Assembly: GCA_016938475.1 (NCBI GenBank) | Contig: JAFGUP010000004.1 | Span: 1-33,094 of the forward strand | From: Sphaerochaetaceae bacterium | GTDB lineage: Bacteria > Spirochaetota > Spirochaetia > Sphaerochaetales > Sphaerochaetaceae | Length of the DNA stretch: 33,094 bases | Direction: 5' to 3' | Shown here: positions 1 through 8,085 of the stretch, piece by piece | Numbering within the stretch: the first letter of the stretch is position 1 | How the letters are laid out: every line of letters begins with the position of its first letter | Position numbers and translations under genes: made by a program | Notes under the pieces: model-generated | Told to the model about the DNA's origin: nothing | The model's database searches: none | What the model saw: the letters and a program-made list of their open reading frames with translations, nothing else

Positions 1-121
1 CGAGGAAGGCAGACTCTCACTGCAAGATATCGCAAAGATCGGCATGAAGGTTTCTGACACAAAGATCAGCGGCAAACAGGAACTGATCCAGAATATCATC
101 AACCAGTACATGTTTGGGTAA
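1..121 (+). CDS. 3' end of an unidentified gene, SAP/Rho_N-like tail
   Basis: The frame beginning at base 2 is open for 39 codons and stops with TAA at 119-121, so this is the C-terminus of a gene that starts before the window. The tail contains LSLQDIAKIGMKV and GKQELIQNII. This helix, loop and K-x-ELI pattern resembles the small SAP/Rho_N nucleic-acid-binding helical motif. That resemblance is weak over so short a stretch, and I do not name the protein. A strong intrinsic terminator follows 27 bases after the stop, which supports this as the true gene end. Confidence 0.55.
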   Translation, partial: EEGRLSLQDIAKIGMKVSDTKISGKQELIQNIINQYMFG

Positions 122-148
122 ATCCGGCAATACTGCCCCCACGCCTTT

Positions 149-180
149 GCCTCAGGAATCATCCTGAGGCCTTTTTTTTT
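149..180 (+). terminator. Rho-independent terminator
   Basis: A perfect 9-bp stem (GCCTCAGGA at 149-157 with TCCTGAGGC at 162-170) closes a 4-base loop and is followed by an uninterrupted run of nine T (172-180). It ends the transcript of the partial gene at the window start. Confidence 0.93.
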
Positions 181-262
181 CGTCTACCCGGCCCGTAGGC
201 AAACCATGGTCACCTTCACAGTACGCACTCTCAGGCAAAACCATGCCGGACATACAGCCGTG

Positions 263-343
263 TTGAACTTTCTGATACAACTAGTTATATTACCATTGAT
301 TATCTTCTCAGTGCAGGTTACTATTGAGCGTACTAGTTATAAT
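263..343 (+). promoter_or_regulatory. Promoter region of the acyl-CoA synthetase gene, two -10 boxes with a repeated site
   Basis: TTGAAC (263-268) and TATATT (286-291) are spaced by 17 bases and form a good sigma-70 promoter. A perfect TATAAT lies downstream at 338-343, without a good -35. Each -10 box is overlapped by the same 10-mer, ACTAGTTATA, at 280-289 and 332-341, 52 bases apart (about five helical turns). This could be a repeated operator, but chance is not excluded because the sequence is AT-rich. Confidence 0.55.
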
Positions 344-363
344 ATACCATGTAAGGATACATC

Positions 364-2061
364 ATGAGCGGCATCTATTATCAAACGGTCATGCCTGACG
401 GGCAGTGGCCATCTATCCCGGAAGTGTTCAACCAGTCGGCAGTTCGGTTTCCAGAGAGGACCGCCTTCAGCTGTTTCGAGGGAAGTGATAAACACACCTA
501 CACCTATCGGCAGATCGCAGATCAGATACGTATAGTCGGAATGTACCTGAAAGACAAAGGCGTGAAGGAGGGAGACAGGATCCTGCTTATCGGAAAGAAC
601 AGTCCTGCCTGGGCAACGGGGTATCTCTCCATTCAGGCAATCGGCGCCGTGGTAGTACCATTGGATGTGTTCAGCACACCCGAGAAAGTGAATGCCCTTG
701 GTCTGTTCAGCGAGGTCTCAGCAATGCTCGCAGATGAACAGTGGCTCGTGCGGATGAAAGGAACGCCCCTGTATGACACCCTTACCGTCAGGCTCTCCCT
801 GGAGAGCACGGTTGATGATGCACACTCTTTGTGGAATCTGCCAAATGGCGATACGAATGAACGATTACCTGCGATTGATTCTTCCAGTCTTGCAGCGATC
901 CTTTATACGAGCGGGACGACGGGTAATGAAAAGGGAGTGATGCTGACTCATGCAAACCTTATCAGTGATGCGTATCAGGCAAGTGACCCGCAGTTTCTCT
1001 CGCTTGATGAGACAGACGTATTCTACGGTCTCCTTCCCCTGCACCATTCCTACGCGATGACGGCTGTCTTCCTCGAATCGATCCTCCATGGCAGTGAACT
1101 CCTGTTCACTCCAAAGGTACTGATCTCCCGGAATATCACGGAAATGAGCGAGGGACATGTCACTAACATACTCGGCATCCCTCTTCTCTACAATAAGATA
1201 CGAGAAGGTGTCCTGAAGAAGGTCAAGGCGAAGGGGGCTGTTGCCTATACGGTGATCTCAGTTCTTCTGTTCCTTTCTCTGACACTGAGCAGGATCGGTA
1301 TACCGGCGGGAAGGAAATGGTTCTCTTCGATCCTTGCTCAGATAGGGTTCGCTGATAATCGTCTCGCTATCTGCGGTGGCGGTCCGCTTTCCCCCCAGGT
1401 AGTCAACTTCTACAGAGCACTGGGCATCACATTTCTTCAAGGCTATGGACTGACCGAGACATCCCCTATCATCACGCTCAATCCCCGAAGGAAGATACGC
1501 CCAGCCTCAGTCGGCATCCCCTTCCCTCTTGTTGACCTGAGGATATCGGATCCTGATCTGCTAGGAGTCGGGGAGATCCAGGTCAAAGGACCGAACATCA
1601 CCGGGGGATATTACAAGGATGAGACTGCCACGAGAGAACTGTTCACTGAAGACGGATATCTGAAGACCGGGGACCTGGGATCTATAGACCGAAAGGGATA
1701 CGTCTATATACAAGGGAGAGCAAAGAACCTCATCGTCACTGAGGGGGGTAAGAACGTCTACCCCGAACAGATAGAAGAACAGATACTGCTTCATGCAGAG
1801 ATTGAACAGGCTGTGGTTCGAATGTATGTGGGTAACAAAAGCACGAGAAGTGAACAGATTGAAGCTCTGATCTACTGTGATCCCCAGAACAACGTGAGCG
1901 AGCAGATGATACATAGTATCATAGATGAGGTGAACAGACGAGTTCACCCCTATGAACGCATCAGCAGGACGACCATACTGACCGAGCCGATGGAAATGAC
2001 CAGCACGCGAAAGATTAAGCGAACAAAGGTTCAAAGAACCCTTGATCGCCTGAAAGGTTGA
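364..2061 (+). CDS. AMP-forming acyl-CoA (or acyl-ACP) synthetase, long-chain type
   Basis: A 565-residue member of the ANL adenylating superfamily. It is predicted to activate a fatty acid to an acyl-adenylate and transfer it to CoA or ACP. Visible motifs, in order: phosphate-binding YTSGTTGNEKG (181-191), GYGLTETSP (360-368), GYLKTGDLG (431-439, whose Asp binds the ribose hydroxyls), GRAKNLIV...GKNVYPEQ (451-469), and a C-terminal loop TSTRKIKR where K550 is the likely adenylation lysine. A hydrophobic stretch at about 293-309 suggests membrane association, as in other long-chain synthetases. AAGGA (353-357) lies 6 bases before the ATG. The gene stands alone and meets fucU tail to tail with a 6-base gap and no visible terminator between them. 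Acyl-CoA versus acyl-ACP specificity cannot be read from the sequence. Confidence 0.9.
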   Translation: MSGIYYQTVMPDGQWPSIPEVFNQSAVRFPERTAFSCFEGSDKHTYTYRQIADQIRIVGMYLKDKGVKEGDRILLIGKNSPAWATGYLSIQAIGAVVVPLDVFSTPEKVNALGLFSEVSAMLADEQWLVRMKGTPLYDTLTVRLSLESTVDDAHSLWNLPNGDTNERLPAIDSSSLAAILYTSGTTGNEKGVMLTHANLISDAYQASDPQFLSLDETDVFYGLLPLHHSYAMTAVFLESILHGSELLFTPKVLISRNITEMSEGHVTNILGIPLLYNKIREGVLKKVKAKGAVAYTVISVLLFLSLTLSRIGIPAGRKWFSSILAQIGFADNRLAICGGGPLSPQVVNFYRALGITFLQGYGLTETSPIITLNPRRKIRPASVGIPFPLVDLRISDPDLLGVGEIQVKGPNITGGYYKDETATRELFTEDGYLKTGDLGSIDRKGYVYIQGRAKNLIVTEGGKNVYPEQIEEQILLHAEIEQAVVRMYVGNKSTRSEQIEALIYCDPQNNVSEQMIHSIIDEVNRRVHPYERISRTTILTEPMEMTSTRKIKRTKVQRTLDRLKG

Positions 2062-2067
2062 CCGGTA

Positions 2068-2493
2068 CTACTCAATTACCCCTTTCTTGAGGATGATATT
2101 GGCGTACAGAGCTGACTCGCCGGTAGCTATGACAGCGTACGCATGTTTCGCCCTCTCATAGAAAGCGAACCTCTCCACGAAATCGAATCCTTTAAAGTGG
2201 ACGTCCCCCTTGCTCGCTATTTCACGATATGTTTCCCAGATGGGAGTCTTTGTTTCGTCACCGGGGGTCTTTTCCATAAGAAAGGCATTTGCCTCGAACC
2301 TGTCCAGAGGGAATACCTGCAGAAGTGCGGTCAGGATTTCTGGTACACCATGACCGTCCAGTCTGACAAGACGCTGCCCATAGTTGGCTGCAGGGAAGTT
2401 GCCATCTCCGATGACGATCTCATCACCATGGCCCATCTCCATGAGGACTTTCAGAAGTTCCGGTGATAGAATGGAAGGGATATTCTTCAGCAT
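2068..2493 (-). CDS. fucU: L-fucose mutarotase
   Basis: 141 residues, matching the usual FucU length (about 140). It belongs to the RbsD/FucU family of cytosolic sugar mutarotases, which interconvert the alpha and beta anomers of L-fucose (or another pyranose) so that the isomerase receives its preferred form. The signature [16 protein letters not shown] (20-35) carries the conserved His22 and Asp30. The C-terminal [10 protein letters not shown] (130-139) holds the conserved Tyr and Asn of the sugar pocket. AGAGAGG lies upstream of the ATG on the minus strand. The divergent neighbour is fucI, which supports fucose over ribose as substrate. A possible -10 box for this strand is GATAAT (reverse complement at 2526-2531). 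Confidence 0.92.
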   Translation of the reverse strand: MLKNIPSILSPELLKVLMEMGHGDEIVIGDGNFPAANYGQRLVRLDGHGVPEILTALLQVFPLDRFEANAFLMEKTPGDETKTPIWETYREIASKGDVHFKGFDFVERFAFYERAKHAYAVIATGESALYANIILKKGVIE

Positions 2494-2521
2494 ATCAGAT
2501 ACCTCTCTTTAAAATTTTCAA

Positions 2522-2574
2522 TTGCATTATCCATGTGTGTATGCAATACTGTTTTTGTAATGTAAACGATTACA
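2522..2574 (+). promoter_or_regulatory. fucI promoter with LacI-type operator
   Basis: TTGCAT (2522-2527) and AATACT (2545-2550) are spaced by 17 bases and fit a promoter for fucI. TGTAAACGATTACA (2561-2574) lies just downstream. It is a palindrome with TGTAA/TTACA arms and a central CG step, the usual layout of LacI-family operators. A second inverted repeat, ATTGCAT (2521-2527) and ATGCAAT (2541-2547), spans the promoter boxes themselves. Binding at either site would block fucI. The regulator gene is not in the window. Confidence 0.65.
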
Positions 2575-2609
2575 ACAATCTAACACAATGGTACCACAGG
2601 AGGTTTCTG

Positions 2610-4436
2610 ATGGCAATCAAGAATATGAAGATTCGAACAGGCGAATCATGGTACGCAGGTTCTCTGCCGAAAATCGGGATCAGACCGACTATTGACGGAA
2701 GGATGCGCGGAGTAAGAGAATCTCTCGAGGATCAGACCATGAATATGGCTAAGGCCGCGGCCGCATTGATCAGCGAGCATATCAGGCATCCGAACGGACT
2801 CCCTGTTGAATGTGTCATCGCAGATTCCACGATCGGTGGTGTGCTTGAAGCAGCCCAATGTGCTGACAAGTTCAAAAAGGAACAGGTCGCCATAACCCTC
2901 ACCGTCACCCCCTGCTGGTGTTACGGAACAGAAACCTTCGACGATGACCCTCTCACCATAAAGGCCGTGTGGGGATTCAATGGCACCGAACGCCCCGGAG
3001 CCGTCTACCTCGCGGCTGTCCTTGCAGCTCATGCACAGAAGGGTCTTCCCGCCTTCGGTATCTACGGGCGTGATGTGCAGGACTCATCCGACAGATCCAT
3101 CCCTGAGGATGTCCAGGAGAAGATCCTCCGCTTCGCTCGGGCATCTCTCGCCGCTGCTACGATGCGTGGCAAGTCCTACCTTTCCATCGGCGGTATGTCG
3201 ATGGGGATAGCCGGCTCGATCGTCGATCAGGAGTTCCTTGCATCCTACCTTGGGATGAGGACAGAAGTCGTTGATATGAGTGAGATCGAAAGACGGGTTG
3301 AAGAGAACATGTATGATCCCGATGAATATGAAATGGCCAGAGCCTGGGTTGCTGAGAACATCATTGAAGCAGAAGACACGGAAAACCCTCCTGAATATCA
3401 GCGAGATGCAACCCAGCGTGAGAAGGACTGGGATTATGTGGTGAAGATGGTGATGATTGGCCGGGATCTGATGATCGGGAATGAGAAACTCAAGAAACTT
3501 GGCTTCGGCGAAGAGGCGATGGGTCACAATGCCATTGCAGCAGGCTTCCAGGGTCAGCGTCAATGGACTGACTTCCGTCCCAACGGAGATTTCATGGAGA
3601 CCATGCTTACCACAAGCTTTGACTGGAACGGAATCCGTGAGCCGATGATCATGGCCACTGAGAACGATCACCTGAACGGTATTTCCATGCTCTTCGGTAA
3701 ACTCCTGACCAATACCGCCCAGATTTTCTCCGACGTGAGGACCTACTGGTCTCCAGAGGCTATTGAGAGGGTGACTGGATGGAAACCAACAGGAAAAGCT
3801 GAGAACGGTTTCATCCACCTGATTAATTCAGGGGCTACTACCCTTGACGCTACCGGGGCGATGACAGATGAGAACGGGAATCCTGTCATGAAGAACTTCT
3901 GGAACATCACAGACGATGATGTGAATTCTGTCCTGGCCAACAGTACCTTCTCAGTCGGTGACGGCGGGTATTTCAGGGGAGGAGGTTACTCCTCCACCTT
4001 CCTCACACGGGGAGAGATGCCCGTGACCATGACCCGTCTCAATATCGTCAAAGGTCTTGGCCCCGTTCTGCAGCTTGCTGAAGGCTGGACCTGTGATATC
4101 CCTGACGAAGTTTTTGACACGATCAATGCACGTACCAATCCCACCTGGCCCACCACCTGGTTCGTTCCCCGCCTTGATGCGAACAACAGACCATTCAGGG
4201 ACGTCTACAGTGTGATGGCTGCCTGGGGAGCTAACCATGGTGCAATCAGCTATGGGCACATCGGCTGTGACCTCATCAGTCTCTGCTCGATCCTGCGCAT
4301 TCCGGTCAGCATGCACAATGTGAGTGAGGAAGATATTTTCCGACCGAACTCCTGGAATGCCTTCGGCAGTGATCCCGAGGGAGCTGATTACCGGGCATGT
4401 ACAACCTATGGCCCTCTGTATGGGCAATACAGATAA
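2610..4436 (+). CDS. fucI: L-fucose isomerase
   Basis: 608 residues (E. coli FucI has 591). It is a manganese-dependent cytosolic enzyme that converts L-fucose to L-fuculose, and often D-arabinose to D-ribulose. Similarity to E. coli FucI is evident throughout: [11 protein letters not shown] near the start, [12 protein letters not shown] (98-109), [16 protein letters not shown], and [10 protein letters not shown]. The metal and catalytic residues match: E351 (ATEND), D375 (SDVRTYW) and H543 (WGANHG). The reading frame extends 49 codons further upstream, but that part lies in the promoter region. AGGAGG (2598-2603) is 6 bases before the ATG at 2610, which decides the start. Fuculose kinase and aldolase genes are not nearby, so the rest of the pathway is encoded elsewhere. 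Confidence 0.96.
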   Translation: MAIKNMKIRTGESWYAGSLPKIGIRPTIDGRMRGVRESLEDQTMNMAKAAAALISEHIRHPNGLPVECVIADSTIGGVLEAAQCADKFKKEQVAITLTVTPCWCYGTETFDDDPLTIKAVWGFNGTERPGAVYLAAVLAAHAQKGLPAFGIYGRDVQDSSDRSIPEDVQEKILRFARASLAAATMRGKSYLSIGGMSMGIAGSIVDQEFLASYLGMRTEVVDMSEIERRVEENMYDPDEYEMARAWVAENIIEAEDTENPPEYQRDATQREKDWDYVVKMVMIGRDLMIGNEKLKKLGFGEEAMGHNAIAAGFQGQRQWTDFRPNGDFMETMLTTSFDWNGIREPMIMATENDHLNGISMLFGKLLTNTAQIFSDVRTYWSPEAIERVTGWKPTGKAENGFIHLINSGATTLDATGAMTDENGNPVMKNFWNITDDDVNSVLANSTFSVGDGGYFRGGGYSSTFLTRGEMPVTMTRLNIVKGLGPVLQLAEGWTCDIPDEVFDTINARTNPTWPTTWFVPRLDANNRPFRDVYSVMAAWGANHGAISYGHIGCDLISLCSILRIPVSMHNVSEEDIFRPNSWNAFGSDPEGADYRACTTYGPLYGQYR

Positions 4437-4456
4437 CACCCGCAATTGAGTATCTG

Positions 4457-4478
4457 CAGGGCTGCTGCGGCAGCCCTG
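4457..4478 (+). terminator. Hairpin after fucI, probable weak terminator
   Basis: CAGGGCTGC (4457-4465) and GCAGCCCTG (4470-4478) form a perfect 9-bp GC-rich stem with a 4-base loop, 20 bases after the fucI stop. The downstream sequence is pyrimidine-rich but has no clean T run, so termination may be partial or Rho-assisted. Confidence 0.5.
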
Positions 4479-4562
4479 ATTCTCATCTCCCCTTCATATT
4501 CCTGCTGGAAAGAAACGTGTGAAGGTGATTACCCTGAGATGTAACGAACAGTTTTTTTCAAC

Positions 4563-4604
4563 TATACTGACCTTCATGCAATTTCTATGGTACAGTATTA
4601 TTTA
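4563..4604 (+). promoter_or_regulatory. Promoter of the methylthioadenosine salvage operon, possibly leaderless
   Basis: No Shine-Dalgarno sequence precedes the ATG at 4604; the upstream bases are TACAGTATTATTT. CTGACC (4567-4572), 18 bases and TACAGT (4591-4596) would start transcription at about 4603-4604, on the start codon itself. An alternative -10, TATACT (4563-4568), would leave a leader of about 29 bases, also without a ribosome site. Confidence 0.35.
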
Positions 4605-5905
4605 TGAAGATTCTTATTCAAGACGCTCGTATTCTTCCGATGACCGGTGAAGGTGATGAAGCGAGAGGGTCTATTGCCATAGAAGATGGTGTAATCTGCC
4701 AGATCGGGGAAGTGGATACCTCTTTCAAGGCTGACCTGGTCGTTGACGGCTCTTACCATGTGGCCCTACCCGGTCTCATCAATACCCACACTCATGCTGC
4801 GATGCAGTATTTCAAGAACTTCAACGACGCAGAGACAAACCTGCAGTCCTGGCTTCAATCGGTGTGGAGCTATGAAGCTGTCATGAGCGATGAGGATATC
4901 TACTGGGGTTCGCTTTCCGCGATAGCTGAGATGATAGCGGGCGGAACAACCTGTTTCAACGATATGTATTTCTCTGTGCCTGAAACAATCCGGGCCCTTC
5001 AGGAAACTCATATGAAAGGTACGGTCGGACTCACTCTCTTCGGTGATGAACAGGAAAGCAGAGAACGTATCGAGCGGTCACTGCACTCACTGCTGAACGT
5101 GAAGAGGGAAAGTAAAGGTCTCATAGACCTCACGATAGCCCCTCATGCCCCCTACACCTGCACCGATGGGACCTATCGCCTGGCAGCCGAGGTTGCCAGA
5201 GACCATGATCTGATGGTACACACTCACCTCAGTGAATCACTGTTCGAGGTGGAGGAATCAAAAAAAACTCTCGGGGAATCACCGGTAGCACACCTGAATT
5301 CTCTCGATTCTCTACACAGCAACACACTCTGTGCCCATGTCGTACATACAGACACTCACGATGTAGCCACCCTGAAAAAACAGAATGCCGCAGTCCTTCA
5401 CAACCCGTCGAGTAACTGCAAGCTATCCAACGGAATCGCACCTATCAGAAGATATATGGATGAAGGAATCAGAGTAGCCTTGGGCACTGATGGATCAAGC
5501 AGCAACAATACACTCGATATGTTTCGTGAAATGCGTCTAGCAGCCATGATAAGTGCATCACAGGGCACGCCGCTCTCACCCTATGAGATTGTTGAGATGG
5601 CAACGAAGACCGGAGCTCAGGTATTGGGACGGCTGGATACCTCAGGAACACTCGAGGTGGGAAAGGATGCCGATATCATCCTCGTTGACACGAGGGGCAT
5701 CCATACGACACCGATCAACAATCCCTACAGCGCTCTGGTCTTTACCCTTGCCTCCTGTGATGTTTCCTCTGTATTCATTCGGGGAAAGCTGGTGTATCAT
5801 TCGAAACAATTTACCGAGATCGATATCAACACAATCAGAGAACAGCTCTGTCTTCACTGGGAATCAATGAAACAGAGAGTTATTCGAAAAAGGAGAAGCA
5901 CATGA
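4604..5905 (+). CDS. mtaD: 5'-methylthioadenosine/S-adenosylhomocysteine deaminase
   Basis: 433 residues of the amidohydrolase superfamily (TM0936-like). The family hydrolytically deaminates methylthioadenosine to methylthioinosine and S-adenosylhomocysteine to S-inosylhomocysteine. The zinc ligands and catalytic residues line up: H62 and H64 (NTHTH), H208 and E211 (HTHLSE), H245 (LCAHVVH) and D296 (LGTDGSSSNN). A second small beta domain made from both termini is expected from GSIAIEDG and GKDADIILVD. The gene overlaps mtnA by ATGA. Pairing with mtnA strongly favours methylthioadenosine salvage over atrazine- or guanine-type deamination. No ribosome site precedes the ATG, so initiation may be leaderless. 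Confidence 0.88.
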   Translation: MKILIQDARILPMTGEGDEARGSIAIEDGVICQIGEVDTSFKADLVVDGSYHVALPGLINTHTHAAMQYFKNFNDAETNLQSWLQSVWSYEAVMSDEDIYWGSLSAIAEMIAGGTTCFNDMYFSVPETIRALQETHMKGTVGLTLFGDEQESRERIERSLHSLLNVKRESKGLIDLTIAPHAPYTCTDGTYRLAAEVARDHDLMVHTHLSESLFEVEESKKTLGESPVAHLNSLDSLHSNTLCAHVVHTDTHDVATLKKQNAAVLHNPSSNCKLSNGIAPIRRYMDEGIRVALGTDGSSSNNTLDMFREMRLAAMISASQGTPLSPYEIVEMATKTGAQVLGRLDTSGTLEVGKDADIILVDTRGIHTTPINNPYSALVFTLASCDVSSVFIRGKLVYHSKQFTEIDINTIREQLCLHWESMKQRVIRKRRST

Positions 5906-6957
5906 GTGATACTTTCTACACCTTGAGATTTGCTGACGAAACACTTTCCCTTATCGATCAGAGAGTGCTGCCCACCACAGTTGAGTACTTCACCTGTACA
6001 AACAGCTCCGATGTGGAATTTGCGATTCGCGACATGGTAGTACGCGGAGCACCAGCCATCGGTGCTACAGCTGCCTATGGAGTCTACTTCTCTGCGAAGG
6101 AATCTTCTTCCCTCTATGAATCGAGTTCCCCTGAGGAGTTTGAAAAGGCGTTCTATGCGACCAACAGATTCCTGTTTGACGCACGTCCGACCGCTGTAAA
6201 CCTCGGGTGGGCGATCGAGCGCATGGAGAAGGCCTACATTACCCTGAAGGGCAAACAGATAGAAGAAATTCTTTCTGAACTCCTCTCCCTTGCAGATTTC
6301 ATCACAGAGGAGGATGTGGCGATAAATAAGGCTATGGGTTCATTCGGTTCCGAGTTGATCCCTGAAGGGGCCACCATCCTTACCCACTGTAACACCGGAG
6401 CTCTTGCGACCGCTGGCTGGGGGACCGCTCTGGGAGTCATCAAGACTGCTCATCGTGCTGATCAGAGCATTTTCGTCTATGCAGATGAGACTCGACCCCG
6501 CCTGCAGGGTGCACGCCTGACGGCCTGGGAACTGAAAATGGCAGGGATCAACAGTGCACTCATAAGCGACTCGGTAGCTGCAACGCTCATCAGGGACGGA
6601 AAGATCGACCTTGTGATCCTCGGAGCTGACAGGGTAGCGGCCAACGGGGATGTGTGCAACAAGATTGGGACCTTTATGCTCAGTGCTCTTTGCAAGATGT
6701 ATCATGTACCGTTCTACAGTGCCTTTCCCGTCTCAACGATCGACTTTTCCCTCGCTACTGGTGAACAGATACCCATTGAAGAGCGTGATGCAGAGGAAGT
6801 TACCCATATTCAGGGCGTTCGGGTGGCACCGACAGGGATGAATGTATATAATCCTGCATTCGATGTCACTCCTCATGAACATGTCACGGCTCTTATAACG
6901 GAAAAAGGGGTACTCTACCCCCCCTTTGATACAGCGATTGCCGCTTTAAAACCATAA
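5902..6957 (+). CDS. mtnA: S-methyl-5-thioribose-1-phosphate isomerase
   Basis: 351 residues of the eIF2B-like aldose-ketose isomerase family. The enzyme converts 5-methylthioribose-1-phosphate to the ribulose isomer in methionine salvage; relatives also isomerise 5-deoxyribose-1-phosphate. Diagnostic blocks are VRGAPAIGATAAYG (47-60), THCNTGALATAGWGT with catalytic C163, ETRPRLQGARLTAWEL (196-211), and GADRVAANGDVCNKIGT with catalytic D243. The start codon overlaps the mtaD stop (ATGA), implying coupled translation. After deamination of methylthioadenosine a phosphorylase must make the sugar phosphate; no such gene lies here. mtnB, C, D and K homologues are also absent from the window, so salvage may end at an isomerised sugar. 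Confidence 0.93.
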   Translation: MSDTFYTLRFADETLSLIDQRVLPTTVEYFTCTNSSDVEFAIRDMVVRGAPAIGATAAYGVYFSAKESSSLYESSSPEEFEKAFYATNRFLFDARPTAVNLGWAIERMEKAYITLKGKQIEEILSELLSLADFITEEDVAINKAMGSFGSELIPEGATILTHCNTGALATAGWGTALGVIKTAHRADQSIFVYADETRPRLQGARLTAWELKMAGINSALISDSVAATLIRDGKIDLVILGADRVAANGDVCNKIGTFMLSALCKMYHVPFYSAFPVSTIDFSLATGEQIPIEERDAEEVTHIQGVRVAPTGMNVYNPAFDVTPHEHVTALITEKGVLYPPFDTAIAALKP

Positions 6958-6970
6958 AACAGGAAACCAG

Positions 6971-7909
6971 ATGGAACTATTTCTCACCTCTCTCGCCGTC
7001 GTACTCCCACTCGCTCTGAAACTCACCCTCGGCTACTCTATCAGACGGTTCGGTCTTCTTTCCAAAGAGGCGTTCAGAGAGGTGAACGGTCTCATCTTCT
7101 CGATCTTTCTGCCGGCTCTGCTGTTCAAGAACATCTATTCAAGCAATCTAAGTCGTGACTTCGATATCGGACTCATCCTCATGGCCTGTGGCGGCCTGAT
7201 CGTCATCTTCACCCTTGCGATGCTGATCATTCCGAGAATCGAGAAGGAGAATGCGAAACGAGGTGTTCTCGTCCAGGCAATAAGCCGGAGTAACTTCATC
7301 ATCTTCGGCTCTGCTGTCGTTCATAACCTATACGGAGATTCTGCCGATTCACTTACCGGTATCGTCGTATCCATCGCTGTACCGCTGATCAATATACTCT
7401 CAGTCATTGCACTTGAGTCGTTCAGGAATGCGACCTTCAGTCTGTTTAAAACACTCAGAGGCATCCTCATCAACCCGATCATCATGGCAGCCCTCAGTGC
7501 CTACCTGATCAAGATCAGCGGAATCATACTTCCCGGGTTTGCCTTTTCGTTCATCTCAGAAGTTGCTTCCATCGCAACCCCGCTTGCCATCATCGTCCTT
7601 GGTGGTTCAGTCAGTTACTCTCATGTAGAAAGAAACAAGATACAGCTCGTCATAGGGACGACGGGGAAACTGCTTATTGCCCCTCTGCTAGGAATCAGTG
7701 CTGCGGTTCTCCTGGGCTTCAGAAATGAGGGTCTTGTCATCATCATGTCGTTGTTCGCCTCCCCCACTGCTGTATCCTCGTTCCCCATGGCAATCAGGAT
7801 GAACGGCGATGGAGAGTTAGCCGGGCTTATCGTTGTATTCACCACCTTCCTGAGCATTTTCACACTCTTTATCATCACCTTTCTTCTGCTCATGTTCGGT
7901 TTTATCTGA
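6971..7909 (+). CDS. AEC-family membrane permease
   Basis: 312 very hydrophobic residues with about ten predicted membrane helices in two repeats of five, typical of the auxin efflux carrier/malate permease (AEC) family. The FASPTAVSSFPMA segment in the second half is the characteristic conserved loop of the family. AGGA lies 6 bases before the ATG and the gene starts 13 bases after mtnA stops, so it is the third gene of the same operon. AEC proteins carry organic anions or small solutes by proton-coupled or facilitated transport. The context suggests a product or precursor of methylthioadenosine breakdown as cargo. That is inference; the substrate cannot be read from the sequence. Confidence 0.85.
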   Translation: MELFLTSLAVVLPLALKLTLGYSIRRFGLLSKEAFREVNGLIFSIFLPALLFKNIYSSNLSRDFDIGLILMACGGLIVIFTLAMLIIPRIEKENAKRGVLVQAISRSNFIIFGSAVVHNLYGDSADSLTGIVVSIAVPLINILSVIALESFRNATFSLFKTLRGILINPIIMAALSAYLIKISGIILPGFAFSFISEVASIATPLAIIVLGGSVSYSHVERNKIQLVIGTTGKLLIAPLLGISAAVLLGFRNEGLVIIMSLFASPTAVSSFPMAIRMNGDGELAGLIVVFTTFLSIFTLFIITFLLLMFGFI

Positions 7910-7919
7910 TTTCCGTTCT

Positions 7920-7939
7920 GTCCTACCTGTGCGTAGGAC
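7920..7939 (+). terminator. Hairpin after the permease gene, weak terminator
   Basis: GTCCTAC (7920-7926) pairs with GTAGGAC (7933-7939) around a 6-base loop, 10 bases after the stop. No T run follows, so it is at best a weak or Rho-assisted terminator. Confidence 0.35.
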
Positions 7940-7957
7940 CTCATTCAAACCCTCCTG

Positions 7958-8019
7958 ATTGTATGAATATACAATAAATTTTACATTTATGTAATTTTTT
8001 GCAACAAAAACTCTATACT
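7958..8019 (+). promoter_or_regulatory. gdhA promoter with two palindromic sites
   Basis: ATTGTAT (7958-7964) and ATACAAT (7969-7975) form a 7-bp inverted repeat around GAAT. TTACATTTATGTAA (7981-7994) is a second palindrome 5 bases later. A TATACT -10 box (8014-8019) has no good -35 at the right distance; that position is occupied by the second palindrome. This layout suits a promoter that needs an activator, or one that is repressed, for example by nitrogen status. No regulator can be named. Confidence 0.5.
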
Positions 8020-8085
8020 TTCCTACCTGAATGTTGTTATTCTATGGGTCCAATCCCATCAAGGCAAACCAAGGAGGTAGACAGC

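Noticed and set aside
280-341. TrpR operator before the acyl-CoA synthetase gene
   Set aside because: Only a half-site resemblance (CTAGTTA) is present, and the gene has no link to tryptophan.
1561-2034. 157-codon minus-strand frame inside the acyl-CoA synthetase
   Set aside because: It is a shadow of a well-conserved gene, with no ribosome site or recognisable protein.
2463-2609. Upstream 49-codon extension of fucI
   Set aside because: It runs through the operator and promoter, is not FucI-like, and AGGAGG before ATG 2610 gives a better start.
3084-3818. 244-codon minus-strand frame inside fucI
   Set aside because: It is antisense to strongly conserved fucI sequence and resembles no protein.
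4437-4603. SAM or SAH riboswitch before the methylthioadenosine operon
   Set aside because: No conserved riboswitch core is visible, and the likely transcript start leaves little or no leader.
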